From: Vicia villosa
Lineage: Eukaryota; Streptophyta; Magnoliopsida; Fabales; Fabaceae
Reading direction: 5' to 3'
Assembly (NCBI RefSeq): GCF_029867415.1
Contig: NC_081183.1
Location: 187,451,247 to 187,515,246 of the forward strand
Length of the DNA: 64,000 bases
The translations under genes and the position numbers were made by a program. Shown piece after piece: positions 20,175 to 32,900 of this stretch (position 1 is the first letter of the stretch; every line of letters starts with the position of its first letter). The notes under the pieces were generated by a model. The model saw nothing but the letters and a program-made list of their open reading frames with translations. It was not told the origin of the DNA and made no database searches.

Positions 20175-21717
20175 TGTGAATACAAGATTACACTCAAAGA
20201 TGTTTTTGATTCATGGCAAACTCAAATAAGCATTCAAACAACAAGACTGAAGCAGAAAACTTAAAGAAAAGCAAGCATTGATCACTCATAAGTCAACCCA
20301 TTATGTGTATGTGTTTATAGGTTGCCTCAACACAAGCAAAACAAGAAGAATGCAGAAAAACAGCAGTTAGGTCGACCTACCATCAACCCAGGTCGACCTA
20401 AAATGGAGAAAAACTCATATGTCCCTGCTAGGTCGACTCACACATCATTTAGGTCGACCTAAATTGATGAATTCTACATACCAGCCTGTTAGGTCGACCT
20501 ACACATCAACTAGGTCGACCTAATCTGTGAAAATGTCCCCAGAATGCATCAGAAGAGGATTCTGGTCGACCTACTCCTTCAACAGGTCGACCTAACTGGG
20601 AGCAAAATTCTGCAAGCTCTGTTAGGTCGACCTAAGCACTACAAGTGGTCGACCTAACTGATCAAGAAAGTTCAAAAATCAGTTTTTCTTGTTTCTAACT
20701 GTTATGCAATCATATATATTGTACAAGGGTAATTATTCAAAAAACACCAACGACTGAAAGATACACAAACGCTTCTCATCTTCGTTCTTCATCATCTCCA
20801 ACACAATTACACATAATCATTCTTGCGTTGCGGGTTAGTGATGAGTTCGATAACGTCCATGGAACGGAATTGAAGATTCCTAGTGGGTGAAGGTTTGTGG
20901 GGTTTGTTGGTGAATAAAATCTGCGGGTTTTGTCCTCCACGACGGGTGGTTCTTGGGGGTTTTTATCAAGAGGCGGTCATTGAGGATTCGGCTGAGTGTA
21001 ACGATTGAGGAACGGGGAGTTCAAGGAATCAAGACACTGCAGAAGGGAATCAAAGTGAAGCTCTTGGATAACCTTGATCTGGCTCAAGATTAAGGGGGAA
21101 GAAGATTCAAAGGATCGACATAATTGGTTTATCGTTTATCGCTTTGTTATCATCTTTGTATATACTACTTTCAACATTAATGAAAGATTACCCAATTTCA
21201 ATTTGGAATTGGGGGCAGACGTAGTCGTAGCGAGGACGATCGACGAACTGCCTAAACAAATATCGTGTTCTTGTCGCTTTTACTTTCTCTTTTACTTTCT
21301 GTTCATAATTGGTTATAAGTGCAAAATTGATCAACGATTCAAGTGTTAAAATTGTGAATTAAAGTTCTGCACAAACATCACAATTCACCACAACTTGAAT
21401 CACTATCAATTTGAACCTATCACCAAGTGTTTGTGTTTTTGCTTAATCCAATCTTACTGCATTGCAAATCAAAGTTGTCAATCTAGGAGTTAATTGGATT
21501 TCAGTTGTTAAACGTTTTGGTTAGCTATCATATTACTTCACCATCAATTCCACTTACTCTTTGGTTTTGAAACACATACGACCTTTGCAATAGCGGTCCA
21601 GAATAGACGCAAGTCGATTCAGAACCGCTTTCGCTCGAGTCTGTAGAAAAATCTGTAAAAACTTAGTGAGATCTATTCACCCCCCCCCCCTCTAGATCTA
21701 TAGGCCAGCGTCTAACA
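20175..21717 (+). repeat. 3' LTR of the SIRE-like element
   Basis: 1,543 bases, matching the 5' LTR throughout by eye apart from one additional C in the C-run at 21680-21690. It includes the same palindrome array and TATA-like element. Confidence 0.9.
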
Positions 21718-21722
21718 GGATG
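21718..21722. repeat. Target-site duplication GGATG (right, SIRE-like element)
   Basis: Second copy of the insertion-site pentamer, within the CACTA coding exon. Confidence 0.9.
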
Positions 21723-23167
21723 AATTCAAACCGATTCTCGAAAGAGTACGAGAAAGGGGTATGGGAATTCGTTAAGTTTGCGGTTGCGTACTCCGAAGAC
21801 CCGATTCGAATGACATGTCCTTGCTTGGGTTGTTGTTATGGGGGTAAGGTTGACGGGAATCAGTTGGCATCGCATTTACTACGGTTTGGAATTGATAGAA
21901 GTTATACATGTTGGAATTTTCATGGTGAGCAAAGTAACGGGAATGTTGAGTCGAGGTGTAATACGAAGTATGCTTCAAACGACGATTTCACAGACACATA
22001 CGATTATGATCGAGTCGAAGAGATTGCAGAAGCGCTTGAAGCTATCTTTGGTATTGAATTCCTATCAAATATTGCACTAGATGACATGCATGAGATTTTT
22101 TCGCATGACCAACTAGGCGTTGGTAATATTCACTCATACATCCGGTAATATTCACTCATCTGATATATTATTTAATTAGTTGAACAATTTATTTACACAT
22201 TTCAATGAAAATAATCTAATGTTTATTATGTTTTTATTTAAGGTTGTTGTATGACAAAGTTTTGCGCGAGACTACATTGTCAAACAGATTCCGTTTTGTG
22301 TCTTTCGCCCATTGCAGCGGACAGACAATTGCTACGGAAACGGAATCAGTTAGACAGTACTTAGTCGATAGATTCCTGTCCACCGGCAATACAGATAGTC
22401 TGTTTCTTTGGGCGTATAATACCCGACCAGTAGGGTTAGTTTCTCATTCTTGGTTCATCTAATCTTTGTTTCTTTTGCGTAGCAAAATTTTCATATAAAC
22501 TTTTGTTTTAATTTATAGAGCACACTGGTTGTTGCTTGCTATCAACCCTATAAGAGAAGTGGTATATTTTCTGAATTCGGTAGATGGTGAGTGGACCAAT
22601 TATCCGGCTATGAAGTCAATGATTGATACGTAAGGGGGATTATTCTAAATATTCGTGTATATTTATATATTTAATTATTTGTGAGATTGATCTAAATATA
22701 TGCTTTTATATTTTTGTTAGATCAATACAAGTGTTCCGAAGTCAAAGAGACGCACAGGTATCCTGGACTAAATCAAACAACATTACTTGGATCAAAGTGC
22801 AGGTACATTAATTTTCACAATTTTGCTTATAATAGTTATGCTACTTGATAAAACAAGATAACTATAAAATCTTATTTGTTTTTCTATGTAGTGTCCGCAA
22901 CAGCGAAACAGTTCAGATTGCGGATACTTTGTTTTGAGGTTTATGAAAGAAATCATTCAAACAAATCAATTAGAGATTCCAATCACGGTATGGATTTATA
23001 ACTTAAGATAAGTTCTTATAATTTATTACATTTAACTAAATTATTCATATTATGTTTTTGTTATGTAGTACTTTGATGACTTCTATGCTGCTTCTTACAC
23101 GAGACTTAAGTTGGAAGAAATCAAAGAGGAATTGTGTCAATTATATATTCAACAACTATTCATATAG
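21720..23167 (+). CDS. CACTA-encoded transposase-associated / Ulp1 protease protein
   Basis: Six exons can be assigned from splice signals and frame: 21720-22144, 22243-22434, 22519-22629, 22721-22802, 22892-22987 and 23069-23167. They total 1,005 bases, 334 codons plus stop. Exon 1 is a transposase-associated domain (EYEKGVWEFVKFA, MTCPCLGCCYG, ASHLLRFGI, YTCWNFHGE). Exons 3-6 form a C48 (Ulp1/SENP-like) cysteine protease: catalytic His in AHWLLLAI, Gln and Cys in CPQQRNSSDCGYFVLRFMKE. The usual catalytic Asp is Asn here (VYFLNSVDG), which may weaken activity. Such domains occur on CACTA elements; their role in transposition is unclear. The natural start at 15649 is separated by the nested retroelement, though an ATG survives at 21720, so truncated translation remains possible from a chimeric transcript. 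Confidence 0.8.
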
Positions 23168-23837
23168 GTATGAATACATTATTGTGTGAACAGTTTTATG
23201 AATACATTATTTTGATAATGACTTTGTGTTTGAGTTTCTTTGGTGGATGTTGGTTCATTTTGCTTAATATTAGTTGACGATGATGACGTTGTTATATGAA
23301 TCAAGTTTGTTTTTGTTGTTGTTAAGTGGTGCTGATAGTTTGATTTGAGACTGAATTGATGACACATTACATTGGTGGATTGAGTTGCAAATCACATGAA
23401 ATTCTTGCTAATAATATTGTTGATGTTACTAAATGACAATTTGTTTTCTTGGAAAATTTGAAGTATAGATGTTGGAGCCTTTAATTGACCCTGTTGTTCT
23501 GTTCATACTTTGCAGGACCAGGACCGTGCGCTCGTCGGTTTTTTACATTTCGGGCTTATATTCAGATTTAGTTATTGTTAGAGATGAGTTAGTTATATGT
23601 ATCTAATTGAGTTTGTTTGACATGAGTTAGTTACATGTGAATTGAACTATAATGATGTATATATATTATTTTGGATTATAATGGTATTATATTAGTATAT
23701 ATATTGTCCTACCTATGGTTGAAAATATTACAGGTTGAAAATATATTACCGGTCGAAAATATTACAGGTTGAACATAAATATAAATTACAGGTCGAACAG
23801 GGAGGCTTAAATTACAGGTTGCACTTTAAAATACTGC
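23168..23837 (+). other. CACTA 3' region with short minisatellite
   Basis: Non-coding. Around 23715-23825 several copies of ATTACAGGTTGAAAATAT and variants (ACAGGTCGAA) repeat at 15-30 base intervals. Confidence 0.6.
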
Positions 23838-24291
23838 GTTTAGCAACGACAGCGCTTTCAAAAACGCTCTTAAAGGGCTACCTACTAAAGCGCTTTATAA
23901 CTAAAAGCGCTGCCTAAGATAAAAAAAACATAAAAGATAAAAAAAAACGCAACCTACGAAAGCGCTTCTGGAAAAAGCGCTGCTATAGGGGGGGCTACGA
24001 GAGCGCTTTTCTGGATAAAAGCGCTGCTATAGGGGGGCTACGAGAGCGCTTTTCTGGAAAAAGCGCTGCTATAGGGGGGGCTACGAGAGCGCTTTTATGG
24101 AAAAAATGCTGCTATAGGGGGGATACGAGAGCGCTTTTCTGGAAAAAGCGCTGCTATAGGGGGGGCTACGAGAGCGCTTTTGGAGTTTCAAAAGTGCTGT
24201 CGTTACCTACGGCAGCGCTGGCTTTGGCAGCGCTTTTAAGCGCTCTTAAAGCCCACAAAAAGCGCTTTTAAAGCCCTTGCACGTTGTAGTG
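23838..24291. repeat. Right subterminal palindromic repeats and TIR of the CACTA element
   Basis: AGCGCTTTTCTGGAAAAAGCGCTGC units with CTATAGGGGGG spacers repeat five to six times. A GGCAGCGCT/AGCGCTTTTAAGCGCT group follows, and the terminus ends ACGTTGTAGTG. The motif matches the left subterminal region in inverted orientation. Confidence 0.85.
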
Positions 24292-24294
24292 CTT

Positions 24295-25659
<1,365 letters not shown>

Positions 25660-25738
<79 letters not shown>
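25660..25738. repeat. (TAA)n microsatellite, GATA copy B side
   Basis: About 26 TAA triplets directly at the left edge of the segment shared with copy C (TGGTAGTTTTGGGTAGG). Confidence 0.95.
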
Positions 25739-25739
<1 letters not shown>

Positions 25740-26451
25740 GTAGTTTTGGGTAGGATTTAGCTGTTTGTACATTTTTTTCCCCTTTGATGGTTGTATTTTT
25801 CTGTCTTTCTTTTTTAAAATATATTTTACCATTAAAAAAAAAAATTAATAGCAATTATAATAATAATAATTTAAAACTAACCTATACATTGAATCAATGA
25901 AGGTTAAGCAAAAAAAACAATGAATGTTTTAAATCTTCGTTTATCGGTTTTGAAGCGAGACAAAATTTTCAACGGACACTCAAAATAACCAGCCTATAAT
26001 AAAAGTAGATTCAAGGTTCTGACTAGTTAAACCATATCAAAACAATGCATTATAGTTAAGGAATATGAAACCTTAGATTGAGTTTGATCATATGATTTAT
26101 TACGCTATAATGGCGTTTAATTTCAGTAAAATTTTACCACTAGATTCTCTTTTACCCCCAAAACCTAAGATATCTCAGTGAAAAATATACTGTATGAAAC
26201 AAAAGATATTTAAAAGCTCACACAAAATTTCTATTTAATAAATGCAATGCATGTCTAATGCAACAAAACCTTATTTTGGTTGTGATGCAAGTACATCAAC
26301 TTGATTTCACAACTCACAGTACCAAACAAAACAGTGACCAATTATTTTTGATATAAAAGTCAAATAAAAATACCAAAACTCAAAACTTATCAACCACCCT
26401 CACCCCTCATTGTAAAATTCTTACATGAGAGAATCCAACTCCCTCTTCTAA

Positions 26452-28076
26452 TTAAGGGTAAACATACCCACAAGAGATATCCATCAGAAGTAGAGCTGTA
26501 TCAGCTACTTCCTCAGTAGTAGACTCGAAACCCGATTTTTTCCTCACCTTTGTCAAGAAAAAATCAAGTCTCTCCATCATCTCTTCGGATAAGCTACTAT
26601 CATTAGTAGTCGTAACAGTAATAGTAGCAGCAGCACTAGTTGAAGTTGAAGAAGTCTTGTTCTTCTTGAATTGTGTACATTTGTTCACAAGAAGTTTCTC
26701 TTCCTTCTCTTTGCCATGTCCCAAACTATTATCAGCCTCTACAGCAGCCCTTCTTGCCTTCCTCTGCCTAATTCCACAAGCATTGCAAAGTGTCTGCACC
26801 AACAACATATTCATGTTAATCAACTATCAATCAAATTAAAGTATATTAATTAGTACTTAATTAAGTAAAGCAATAGAAATGTGGAATAATACTTTCATGA
26901 TTCTAGCTAGTGTGATCAATTGAAATATTCAATTAATAAAAAAACTTATATTAATATTAAAATTAATTCAATTTTATCTATAGAAAAATATTTTTATTAG
27001 TATACATAGCTTGATGAATGTGGAATTACCGAGAAAAATAGAGGTAGAAAATAAAATTTATCTTTAATTTTTTATTTCTTTACTAAAGATGATTTTTAAT
27101 CAAACGAATCGAAACAACATTGGCCAAATTTTAACTTATCAAACATTCTAGACTACTTGATGGTAAATGAAAGAGTAGTGAATAGGTGAAAATAGATCAA
27201 CTAATTACCTTAGGACCCACAGGGCCACTCCTCCAAAGTGGGGTAGAGGTAGTTTGACACTCAGTACAAACCCTAGCAGTAGGGCTTCCTTGATTGTACC
27301 TTTCATTTTGAATTCCTTCATTTGAAGGAGTTGTGGCAGCAGCACTAGCAGTTGCACTGACAATTACTTTGTCTTCATTTATGTCTCCATAACTTCTTTC
27401 AGGTATCATCAGCATTTTCATCAACCTCGCCTTCGAAGACACCCATTTGTCATTTCTTTTGTCGCGATCTTCCACCTCCATGGATGATGGTAAATTTGTG
27501 TCACGCGCAGCGCTTTGATCAACCATAGCTACACCACTCGATGAATTATAGAGTTGTAGGTGATTGGTTGATGATGATGATCCACCATAATGAGGTACCA
27601 ACTTATGATCCTAAAGTAATAAAATCAGAGAGATAAAAAAAATATTGCATTAGATCATAAACATCTAAAAATCAAGACTATAAATGAGATCATAGACGTA
27701 AATCATAATTATTTCATTTTATATAAAATTTCAAATTAACTCATCAAAGCGTTATAAATAATTTATACGATCATGATCATCGCTCCTATGCAAATACATA
27801 TAATCAAAATGAAAAAAAAATAATAAAAAGTAAAGAGAATTAGTGATAAACTATGATAAAAAACATTTATATATAAGAATGAAAAAAAAAGAGAAAAAAT
27901 AAATTAAAATTAGCGGGATCATGTAAATATGATCTTGCCTTAGGATCACGATTTTCTTGAAACTGATCAAGAAAATTAAACAGCGTGGGGCAGTCCTGTT
28001 TAACAGGAGAAACATCTAAGGATTGGTTTTGACCTTGTTGCTTAGGACTTGGTTGATTCGGAGTTAAAGGAGTCAT
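26452..28076 (-). CDS. LLM-domain B-class GATA transcription factor, copy B (293 aa)
   Basis: Three exons on the minus strand: 27939-28076 (46 codons), 27209-27610 (134 codons) and 26452-26793 (113 codons plus stop), all joining in phase 0. The single GATA finger spans exons 2 and 3: C-x2-C-x18-C-x2-C in CTECQTTSTPLWRSGPVGPK plus TLCNACGIRQRKARRAA. The C-terminal LLM motif (ADTALLLMDIS) and an upstream KWVSSKARLMKM basic block place it with the GNC/CGA1 (GATA21/22-like) B-class factors. Those bind GATA promoter sites and control greening, nitrogen and cytokinin responses in other plants. Intron 1 begins with GC rather than GT. Loop residue V in GPVGP replaces the usual R. The start MTPLTPNQ follows a CT-rich leader. 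No disabling mutation was seen. Confidence 0.9.
27611..27938 (-). other. GC-AG intron 1 of GATA copy B
   Basis: The donor is AAG|GCAAGA and the acceptor TTACTTTAG|GATC. No in-frame GT donor exists before the read-through stop, and the GC site restores frame exactly. The same is seen in copy C. Confidence 0.8.
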
Positions 28077-28420
28077 GGTTGGATATGAGAGAGAAACAGT
28101 GGACAGTACAAAGAGATAGGGTGAGAGAGAAAGAGAAAGAAAGTAATCAAAAGGTGGTAGGGGTTCTTATATGAGAGGCTAAAAAGAGAAGAGTTGTCTC
28201 AAAAAGAGATTCACGTGATTGCAATTCTCCTTTTCATAGACACAAATAAAAACAAAATGAAGAAAAAGACAAGAAAAAACTCCAAAGAGACTACGATTAC
28301 GATTACAAACAACAATGCCCTGTTGTTTTTCAGTCCTTAAGTTCGTTTATATATACACTCATCACATGAATCTCACTCATAAATTAATATTTTATTTTAT
28401 TTTATTTACTTTTTTAAGGA
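28077..28420 (-). promoter_or_regulatory. 5' leader and proximal promoter of GATA copy B
   Basis: Minus strand: a pyrimidine-rich (CTTTCTCTCTCACC) stretch immediately before the ATG, with a CACGTG-core motif (TTCACGTGATTG, plus strand 28211-28222), a G-box type site bound by bHLH/bZIP factors in plants. Both features recur in copy C. A TATATATACACTC sequence lies near 28348 on the plus strand. No transcription start can be fixed. Confidence 0.45.
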
Positions 28421-28980
28421 TTTTTTACCATTTTTTATTTTATTTTGTTATTATCATATGTCTAGAAGCAACGTATGGAAACGCGGTGTAATTATTTTAT
28501 TTGGCAATAATTATTATTTTAGGAAATTATTTAAAGATTTCAACGGAATTATTTTTTCTTTTTGTTAAGATTTTTTTTTGCCATAAATTATTTTTATTTA
28601 ATTCATACCTTTAGTTGAATTCTCGTATCAAATTTGGATTTTTTTTCCTTATTATATTCTTTATTCCTATTTTGTTAGGTATAGTATTCTATATTAAACG
28701 ATTTATTATTTATTTATTTAAATATAAATACCATATTTATAAAAAATAATTTTCATATTTTAATAAAAATACATAGAATAATATATTTTAATTTTCAATT
28801 TAGAAAAAATAAATATTTTTTGATGTATACAAATATTTTACCATAAATTGAATGTTTGAATAAAATATTATTAAATTAAATTTAAATTTAAAGTTTCGGA
28901 TATAGATCCAAATAAAAATTTTGAATTAAAATTAAAATAAATAAAAAATTATAAAAAATGAGAATTATTTAATGGATATG

Positions 28981-29110
28981 GAATGAGGCCGCTTAGCGGA
29001 GCTGAAAATATGATTTGTCACTGGATAGCCCACTAGAAGGCCGCTCAGCGGACCTTGCCGAACAAAAATTCTCCCTCGCCTCTAGAAAGCGTGCTAGACC
29101 TCCGCTCAGC
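28981..29110. repeat. CCGCTNAGCGG palindrome cluster
   Basis: Palindromes of the form CCGCTTAGCGG or CCGCTCAGCGG occur at about 28990, 29041 and 29101. The same motif occurs at 35875-35906 and 53140-53250 in the Athila-like element, which suggests a fragment of that family here. Confidence 0.6.
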
Positions 29111-29290
29111 GGCCCTTGCTAAACATTACTTCTTTAAAAAGGTCTTCAAACTTGCTCCAAGGTGTCATCTTGACCTTATACCATCCAAAGCTTCCCAAAA
29201 TGCAAATCCACACTCCTTAGAAATTGTGCACATCCAAAACAAGTGACATATTTGATTGTAACTTGGCTCGGTTCCAAACAAGTGACATTT
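29110..29290 (-). pseudogene. LINE zinc-binding domain remnant
   Basis: Minus-strand frames read HLFWMCTISKE, then VWICILGSFGWYKVKMTPWS, matching the H-L-F-x-C...VW pattern of the LINE zinc-binding domain. It is short and frameshifted. Confidence 0.45.
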
Positions 29291-29903
29291 CTACAAGGCC
29301 AATGAATTAAAAAGAGACAATAGCATGACGAGCATTTATTCATTTACACTATTTACATAACAATCTTGTTTCTTCCTTTTGATTTTGTAACAACTACAAT
29401 GCATTCTTTCATTTGTATTTTGATTTTTCATCACATTGAATTTTCTTTTTTCATTCTTTATTTGTTATGAGTGCATTGTTCTATTATACCACCATTTTCT
29501 TTCTTTCTTTTTCTCAAATAGCCCCTCTCCCCAACTTTGAACAATTCAATATATCAACACAATTATGCTCTTCAATTAAGGATTAAGTGTCTACCAAAGA
29601 AATTTTTTGCAAGTGAATCAAGAGTTTCTTTTCTTTACTTTTCTTCAACAACTTAATAAGTGATATACTTACTAGTTTGTTGGATTTCACTTGACTCACT
29701 TAGCAAAATCCAAATTTAAGGCTCAAAATTGGTTTCAAATGATTACACTCTCACATGTGGCCTTTTTGGAATGTGGTTTTTCTCGTACTACAAAAAGAAT
29801 TTGCCTCGATCACTTCTAAGTTCTAACACTTCAAACAAAGTAGATTAAGCATGAACCGTCCGAGTTAACACAAATTGCTAGTACACAAAAAAATTATAGT
29901 ACA
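29291..29903. other. Unassigned, T-rich sequence
   Basis: No open frame. The minus strand contains a purine-rich GTTGGGGAGAGGGGC near 29520-29535 that could be an old polypurine tract of the Athila-like element to the right, but no LTR edge was found. Confidence 0.3.
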
Positions 29904-29908
29904 CAATG
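29904..29908. repeat. Target-site duplication CAATG (left, solo LTR)
   Basis: CAATG at 29904-29908 recurs at 33887-33891. Confidence 0.8.
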
Positions 29909-32900
29909 TGTAATACGGTGAACTGACTTTATTGAAATGTCGCGGTAAGCAAGAGTCGCCACCGACTTTTATTTTATCCAATTAGGAAAGGCAAAAAGAA
30001 CAGGAAAGACCTTTGAAAAGACTTTGAGTTCGGGGGTAGGTTATACAAAGGGAAGGTGTAAGGCACCCTTTGCATCCATGGTTATCCATGGGCTCTTAAT
30101 TGCTTAGCTCACTTTGTTTGTTTGAATTGTTTGAAAAGTGTCGTGTGAATAGTAAAAAGATTTCGCTAAGGACTTTAGCTTGTAAAAAAGCGTAGCCTTG
30201 TTTTGAAAGTATTTGAAAGGAGGTGTGAAAAGTATTTTGAATTTTTTTGAATTGAGCAAGCAATTGAGAACTACCTACCCTAAGTTTGTCTTTCTTGTTC
30301 TTTAAGTCTTTCGAGCGAAAGGGTCTATCCATACCATGAGAGGGCATGAAGTCTTTCAATTGGATGTGCGGGTCATAAAAGGGTCATCGAGAATAATCGT
30401 TCTCCATAAGACTGTCCCTACCATAAAGAGGGCAGGAAGTCTAAGGGAAGGATATGATAGTCATTTAGGCAACATGTAAAGACTCCTTAGCATTCAAAGG
30501 GACGATCATCATTTATCGAGGCAACATCGAGGGACGGGATCATATTCATCGTAGGCAACTCGAAGGGACTATGATCTTTATATCGAGGGACTATGATGAT
30601 TTTATCAAAGGCAACAGGCTAAGGAGTCCCTACGCTCGAAGGGACTTGACTATTCTGATCGAAAGGCAACAGTAAAAGGAGTTACCCTAAAGGTGTGTGT
30701 GTGTGCACCAATCACGTGATTGTATTCGATTATATTTATCTTTGAATTAGTGAGTTACGTTCAATTTAATTATCTTGCCACTCCCTATTTTACTAACCAC
30801 GCAGATAATAGATTTACGGAAAAATGAAGTACGGAAATTAAATCCTACGCTATTACATGGCTTCGGGATTGGGGGGGTACATAACCAAAAAGTGGGAAGC
30901 GAAAAGTAAAGTGCGAGAAAATAAAATTCTAATTACTATTACATCACAAAAATTGCAACCTATACACCTTCTAAAATTTAAATAACAGAAATTATAATAT
31001 AAATGGCGTAATTAAATAAAGGCAGAATTTAAATGACAGAAATTAGGTAAAATAATTGAAATAAATAGCATGATTAAATAAAGACAAGATTATAAATAAC
31101 GAAGGCAAATAAATTAAATAAATAAAAATAAAGGAAAATAATTTAAAAAGGCATGCGACAATCACAGAGCATGAGGGGTGAGAAGAGAAATCGCGCTTTG
31201 AAAGAAAATTCAATTTGATTACAAAACGGTAAACCTAAACCCTCGAAAATTAATGGCTAAACCTAAGGGTAAAATCCTAGTTGACGGACAACACCTACCA
31301 AGATAATTTTTTAGGGTTAATGGCAAAGGTTAGTGATAAAATCTAAAATTAATTATAAAACCTAAAAATGATTAGTCTAAAATTAAATTATTATTGTTAG
31401 CCTAAAAATATTAATTTTTATAAACCTAAGTTTAAAAATTGATTAAACCTAAAATTAAGTTAATTAATCTAAATTAAAACCCTAAATTAAAATCAAATTA
31501 AATTATTAATCTAAATTAAAATTGTTATAAAAAAGGTTTTTAAGAATTTTTGTAAAAATCTAAAAAAGAACTATGTTAAAAACTAAATTATTTTACTTAA
31601 AAGAGAAAAGAAAAGATTATATAAAAATAAGTAAAAAAAAACCTGGTGGGAGGTGAATTGGATCCAATGTGGTAGGCCAACTGTGGTGTACCATGGGGAA
31701 TCATTCCTGGATCATTGGATATCGCCATAGAGATAATCAGACGGCTTTTGTATGAGGTATACTGAGGTCTTCCATGGGCGTGCTGTGTGGGATCTGTAAT
31801 AAAAACTTTGTAAAAAATTTAGCGTCGATATGGGGGTTCGAACCCATGCCTTATACGTTACGCTCATCTCTCCTTTGCCAATTGTTCTATATGCTTATTC
31901 TGTGGATTAATCAAACGTGAATCAAAATAAAAGAGCTTGCATGAATTAAATGATAAGACAAAAACAGAATCAAACCGAGCCCACTTGTTTACGAACCAAC
32001 CAATCCCAATCTCCCAAACAGCCAACGTTGCAGTCAAGAAGTCACTCACTCAACCAGCGGCCAATCGAAGGTGGAGAGAGAAAAGTCATAGATTGACTGC
32101 CTTGGACACGTCAACGATCAAGGTACTAAGCCCTAGCACCACCGTCGATGGTGGAAACCACCATCCCTTCCGGTGAACTAAAATCTCAGGCCCGTCAATC
32201 CTCGCGACCTGGGAAACGAAAAGATCCCTATCTGCCTAATTCGGACCTTGCGGATTCAATAGAATGGTCCTCTTTACCTGAAAATGCCTGCATAATGAAA
32301 TATGAAGAGATTGAAGCTTGTGTCTTCAACAATGGCAAGTGAGGGTTCCTGCACCAAAGCTTGTGATTAATACGTCAGCATCGTTCTAATGGCATGTATC
32401 AATAGTTATAAACACACGAAAATCGCCCATGATGCATGAATTAAAATATTCACAAACGTAAATAATAAAAAAAATGATGATGCTTGGGATGATTCTGGAT
32501 GCTGTTAGCCTCCCACGACGATTGAGAATTGATCTTGATGGCACTGGGGGGATGATTCAACACCTGGAATCAGTTGATATCAGCTGTGTATGGGGATCTT
32601 TTATGCCCTAGTTTCCTAGTTTCCTTGAAGTTTTAGAAGCTTGGGAGCCCTACTTTTTTTGCTAATTTTCGTCCTCTGAGGCTGAGTGATGTTTATGATT
32701 ATATAGAGGGTGAGATTAGGGTTGGAAATAAGGGAAGAAATCATGAGATTGGTGATTGAAAATATTGGAAAATTTTGGTTTTATTTTGTATGAGATCTCT
32801 ATAATTAGCCAATCTGCTTTCCAATCTTTCTTGAACGAATTTTGCATCATATTTGGAGTATCTTGATAATTGGAATTGATCCCTATAATATCTCTTAACC

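Larger units (their letters stand above)
15667..21717 (+). mobile_element. SIRE/Maximus-like Ty1-copia element, recent, internally deleted
   Basis: Two LTRs (15667-17208 and 20175-21717) appear identical except for one C in a homopolymer, and they are bounded by GGATG duplications. Between them are a Met-tRNA PBS, a long gag, a short protease-RNase H fusion frame and a polypurine tract. Integrase and reverse transcriptase are deleted. Near-identical LTRs imply a very young insertion, mobilised in trans. It lies inside the first coding exon of the CACTA gene. Confidence 0.9.
13552..24291 (+). mobile_element. CACTA (En/Spm) transposon, 10.7 kb, with nested retroelement
   Basis: The left end starts CACTAC (13552) and the right end finishes GTAGTG (24291), each next to CTT. 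Both subterminal regions carry many AAAGCGCTTT-type units (13570-13880; 23838-24250). The interior encodes a spliced gene with a transposase-associated domain and a Ulp1-like protease (21720-23167) but no TNP2-type transposase, so this copy is probably non-autonomous. Without the nested 6,051-base retroelement and its duplicated 5 bases it would be about 4.7 kb. It inserted beside, or into, a LINE fragment. Confidence 0.9.
25739..28980. repeat. Segmental duplication block, GATA copy B
   Basis: Similar to 59822-63200 (copy C) over the whole length including introns, the 5' flank and the A/T-rich promoter-distal part. Similarity fades around 28700-28980. The part from about 25870 to 26815 is also shared with copy A. 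Confidence 0.85.

Noticed and set aside
31833..31889. A functional tRNA gene
   Set aside because: A- and B-box-like motifs are present, but acceptor and anticodon arms do not pair convincingly.
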